This document shows, one piece after another, positions 12,614-12,981 of a stretch of 12,981 nt of DNA. Each line of letters opens with the position of its first letter. The first letter of the stretch is position 1. Source of the stretch: Bacteroidia bacterium (GTDB lineage: Bacteria; Bacteroidota; Bacteroidia; NS11-12g; UBA955); the NCBI GenBank assembly GCA_023228875.1, contig JALOAG010000023.1, forward strand, positions 1 to 12,981, written 5' to 3'. Below the pieces are notes generated by a model that made no database searches, was not told the origin of the DNA, and worked only from the letters and a program-made list of their open reading frames with translations. The translations under genes were made by a program, and so were the position numbers.

Positions 12614-12981
12614 AAACATTTGAAAACAAAAAAGTTGATGAAATGAAACCAACTATCAAGCCAATCAAAGACAGTGGCAAGCGTTACACGAATGAACATG
12701 GTGGCATGAGGGATACAGATGAAGGCAAGCCAAAGTTTAAATACATTGACAGCGAGTTTCTTAGCAAGTTGTTAGAATTGTACAAGGCACAGCATGCTGA
12801 ACGTTATGTAACTTACAAAATCTTGACACAACACGTTTACAATGCAGAAGCAGACACTAAAAGCGGGTATGATAAACTTATTGTAACAGCAAAATCATTG
12901 TTGCATTTTAATTTTGATAGCTTCTATGAAGGCTTGACTGCATTCGCATTATTTATGGAGGCAGGTGCCAAAAAGTATTCA
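12610..12981 (+). CDS. dATP/dGTP diphosphohydrolase N-terminal-like protein (partial, runs off the right edge)
   Basis: The visible 124 residues start at an ATG overlapping the upstream stop (ATGA), with AGGAGGG close upstream (12597-12603). After a Lys-rich lead, RDTDEGKPKFKYI (residues about 34-46) matches the usual opening of the phage family labelled dATP/dGTP diphosphohydrolase N-terminal (dGTP_diphyd_N, DUF5664). The family's second hallmark, GAKKY (119-123), lies at the cut edge, before the expected NW motif. Between them is a helical segment (FLSKLLELYKAQH) and an insertion of about 50 residues that I do not recall as typical. Members are thought to adjust purine deoxynucleotide pools during phage replication. 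The 3' end is missing. Confidence 0.65.
   Translation, partial: MKTFENKKVDEMKPTIKPIKDSGKRYTNEHGGMRDTDEGKPKFKYIDSEFLSKLLELYKAQHAERYVTYKILTQHVYNAEADTKSGYDKLIVTAKSLLHFNFDSFYEGLTAFALFMEAGAKKYS

Overview
This window looks like the DNA replication and recombination module of a tailed phage or prophage (inference). It is AT-rich, and every convincing gene is on the + strand. Genes are packed tightly, often with ATGA, GTGA or TAATG stop/start overlaps. The set (RecA-like ATPase, ssDNA-binding-like protein, Cas4/RecB-type nuclease, DnaB helicase with a loader-like partner, UvrD-type helicase, RuvC-like protein and a dATP/dGTP diphosphohydrolase-type protein) is typical of phage early genes. Strong AGGAGG ribosome binding sites argue against a Bacteroidota host and fit a low-GC Bacillota-like or similar host, but the host cannot be fixed from sequence. 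Stops TAA, TGA and TAG are all used normally, so there is no sign of recoding. No tRNA, rRNA, CRISPR array, transposase, integrase or structural phage gene was seen. Primase and DNA polymerase are absent from the window.

Layout. Bases 1-214 are non-coding, with AT-rich runs, short hairpins and five full copies of a 15-bp direct repeat: a possible origin or control region. Bases 215-966 hold an unknown gene and a small ribbon-helix-helix (RHH) protein. A gap at 967-1077 carries a palindrome and a good sigma70-type promoter. Bases 1078-3958 hold the RecA-like ATPase, a possible sliding-clamp-like protein and an SSB-like protein. A hairpin/repeat spacer (3959-4063) follows, then three small unknown genes (one membrane protein). 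Bases 4951-9974 hold the Cas4-like nuclease, a loader-like protein, DnaB, a small unknown and the UvrD-like helicase. Bases 9993-12613 hold a second RHH protein, the RuvC-like protein, two tandem HTH-type paralogues and several small proteins. A dGTP_diphyd_N-type gene runs off the right edge.

How the genes may work together: DnaB and its loader-like neighbour would open the fork. The SSB-like, clamp-like and RecA/Sak4-like proteins would coat, tether and pair DNA. The nuclease, UvrD-like helicase and RuvC-like protein would process ends and branched intermediates.

The most unusual observation is the ATPase at 1078-1911. Its sequence reads as a circular permutation of the phage AAA_24/Sak4-like P-loop family: the Walker A motif, normally at the N-terminus, is at the extreme C-terminus, while the segment that normally follows it starts the protein. 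Two other points deserve attention. The RuvC-like protein has Ala where the first catalytic Asp is expected, and two diverged HTH-type paralogues lie side by side.
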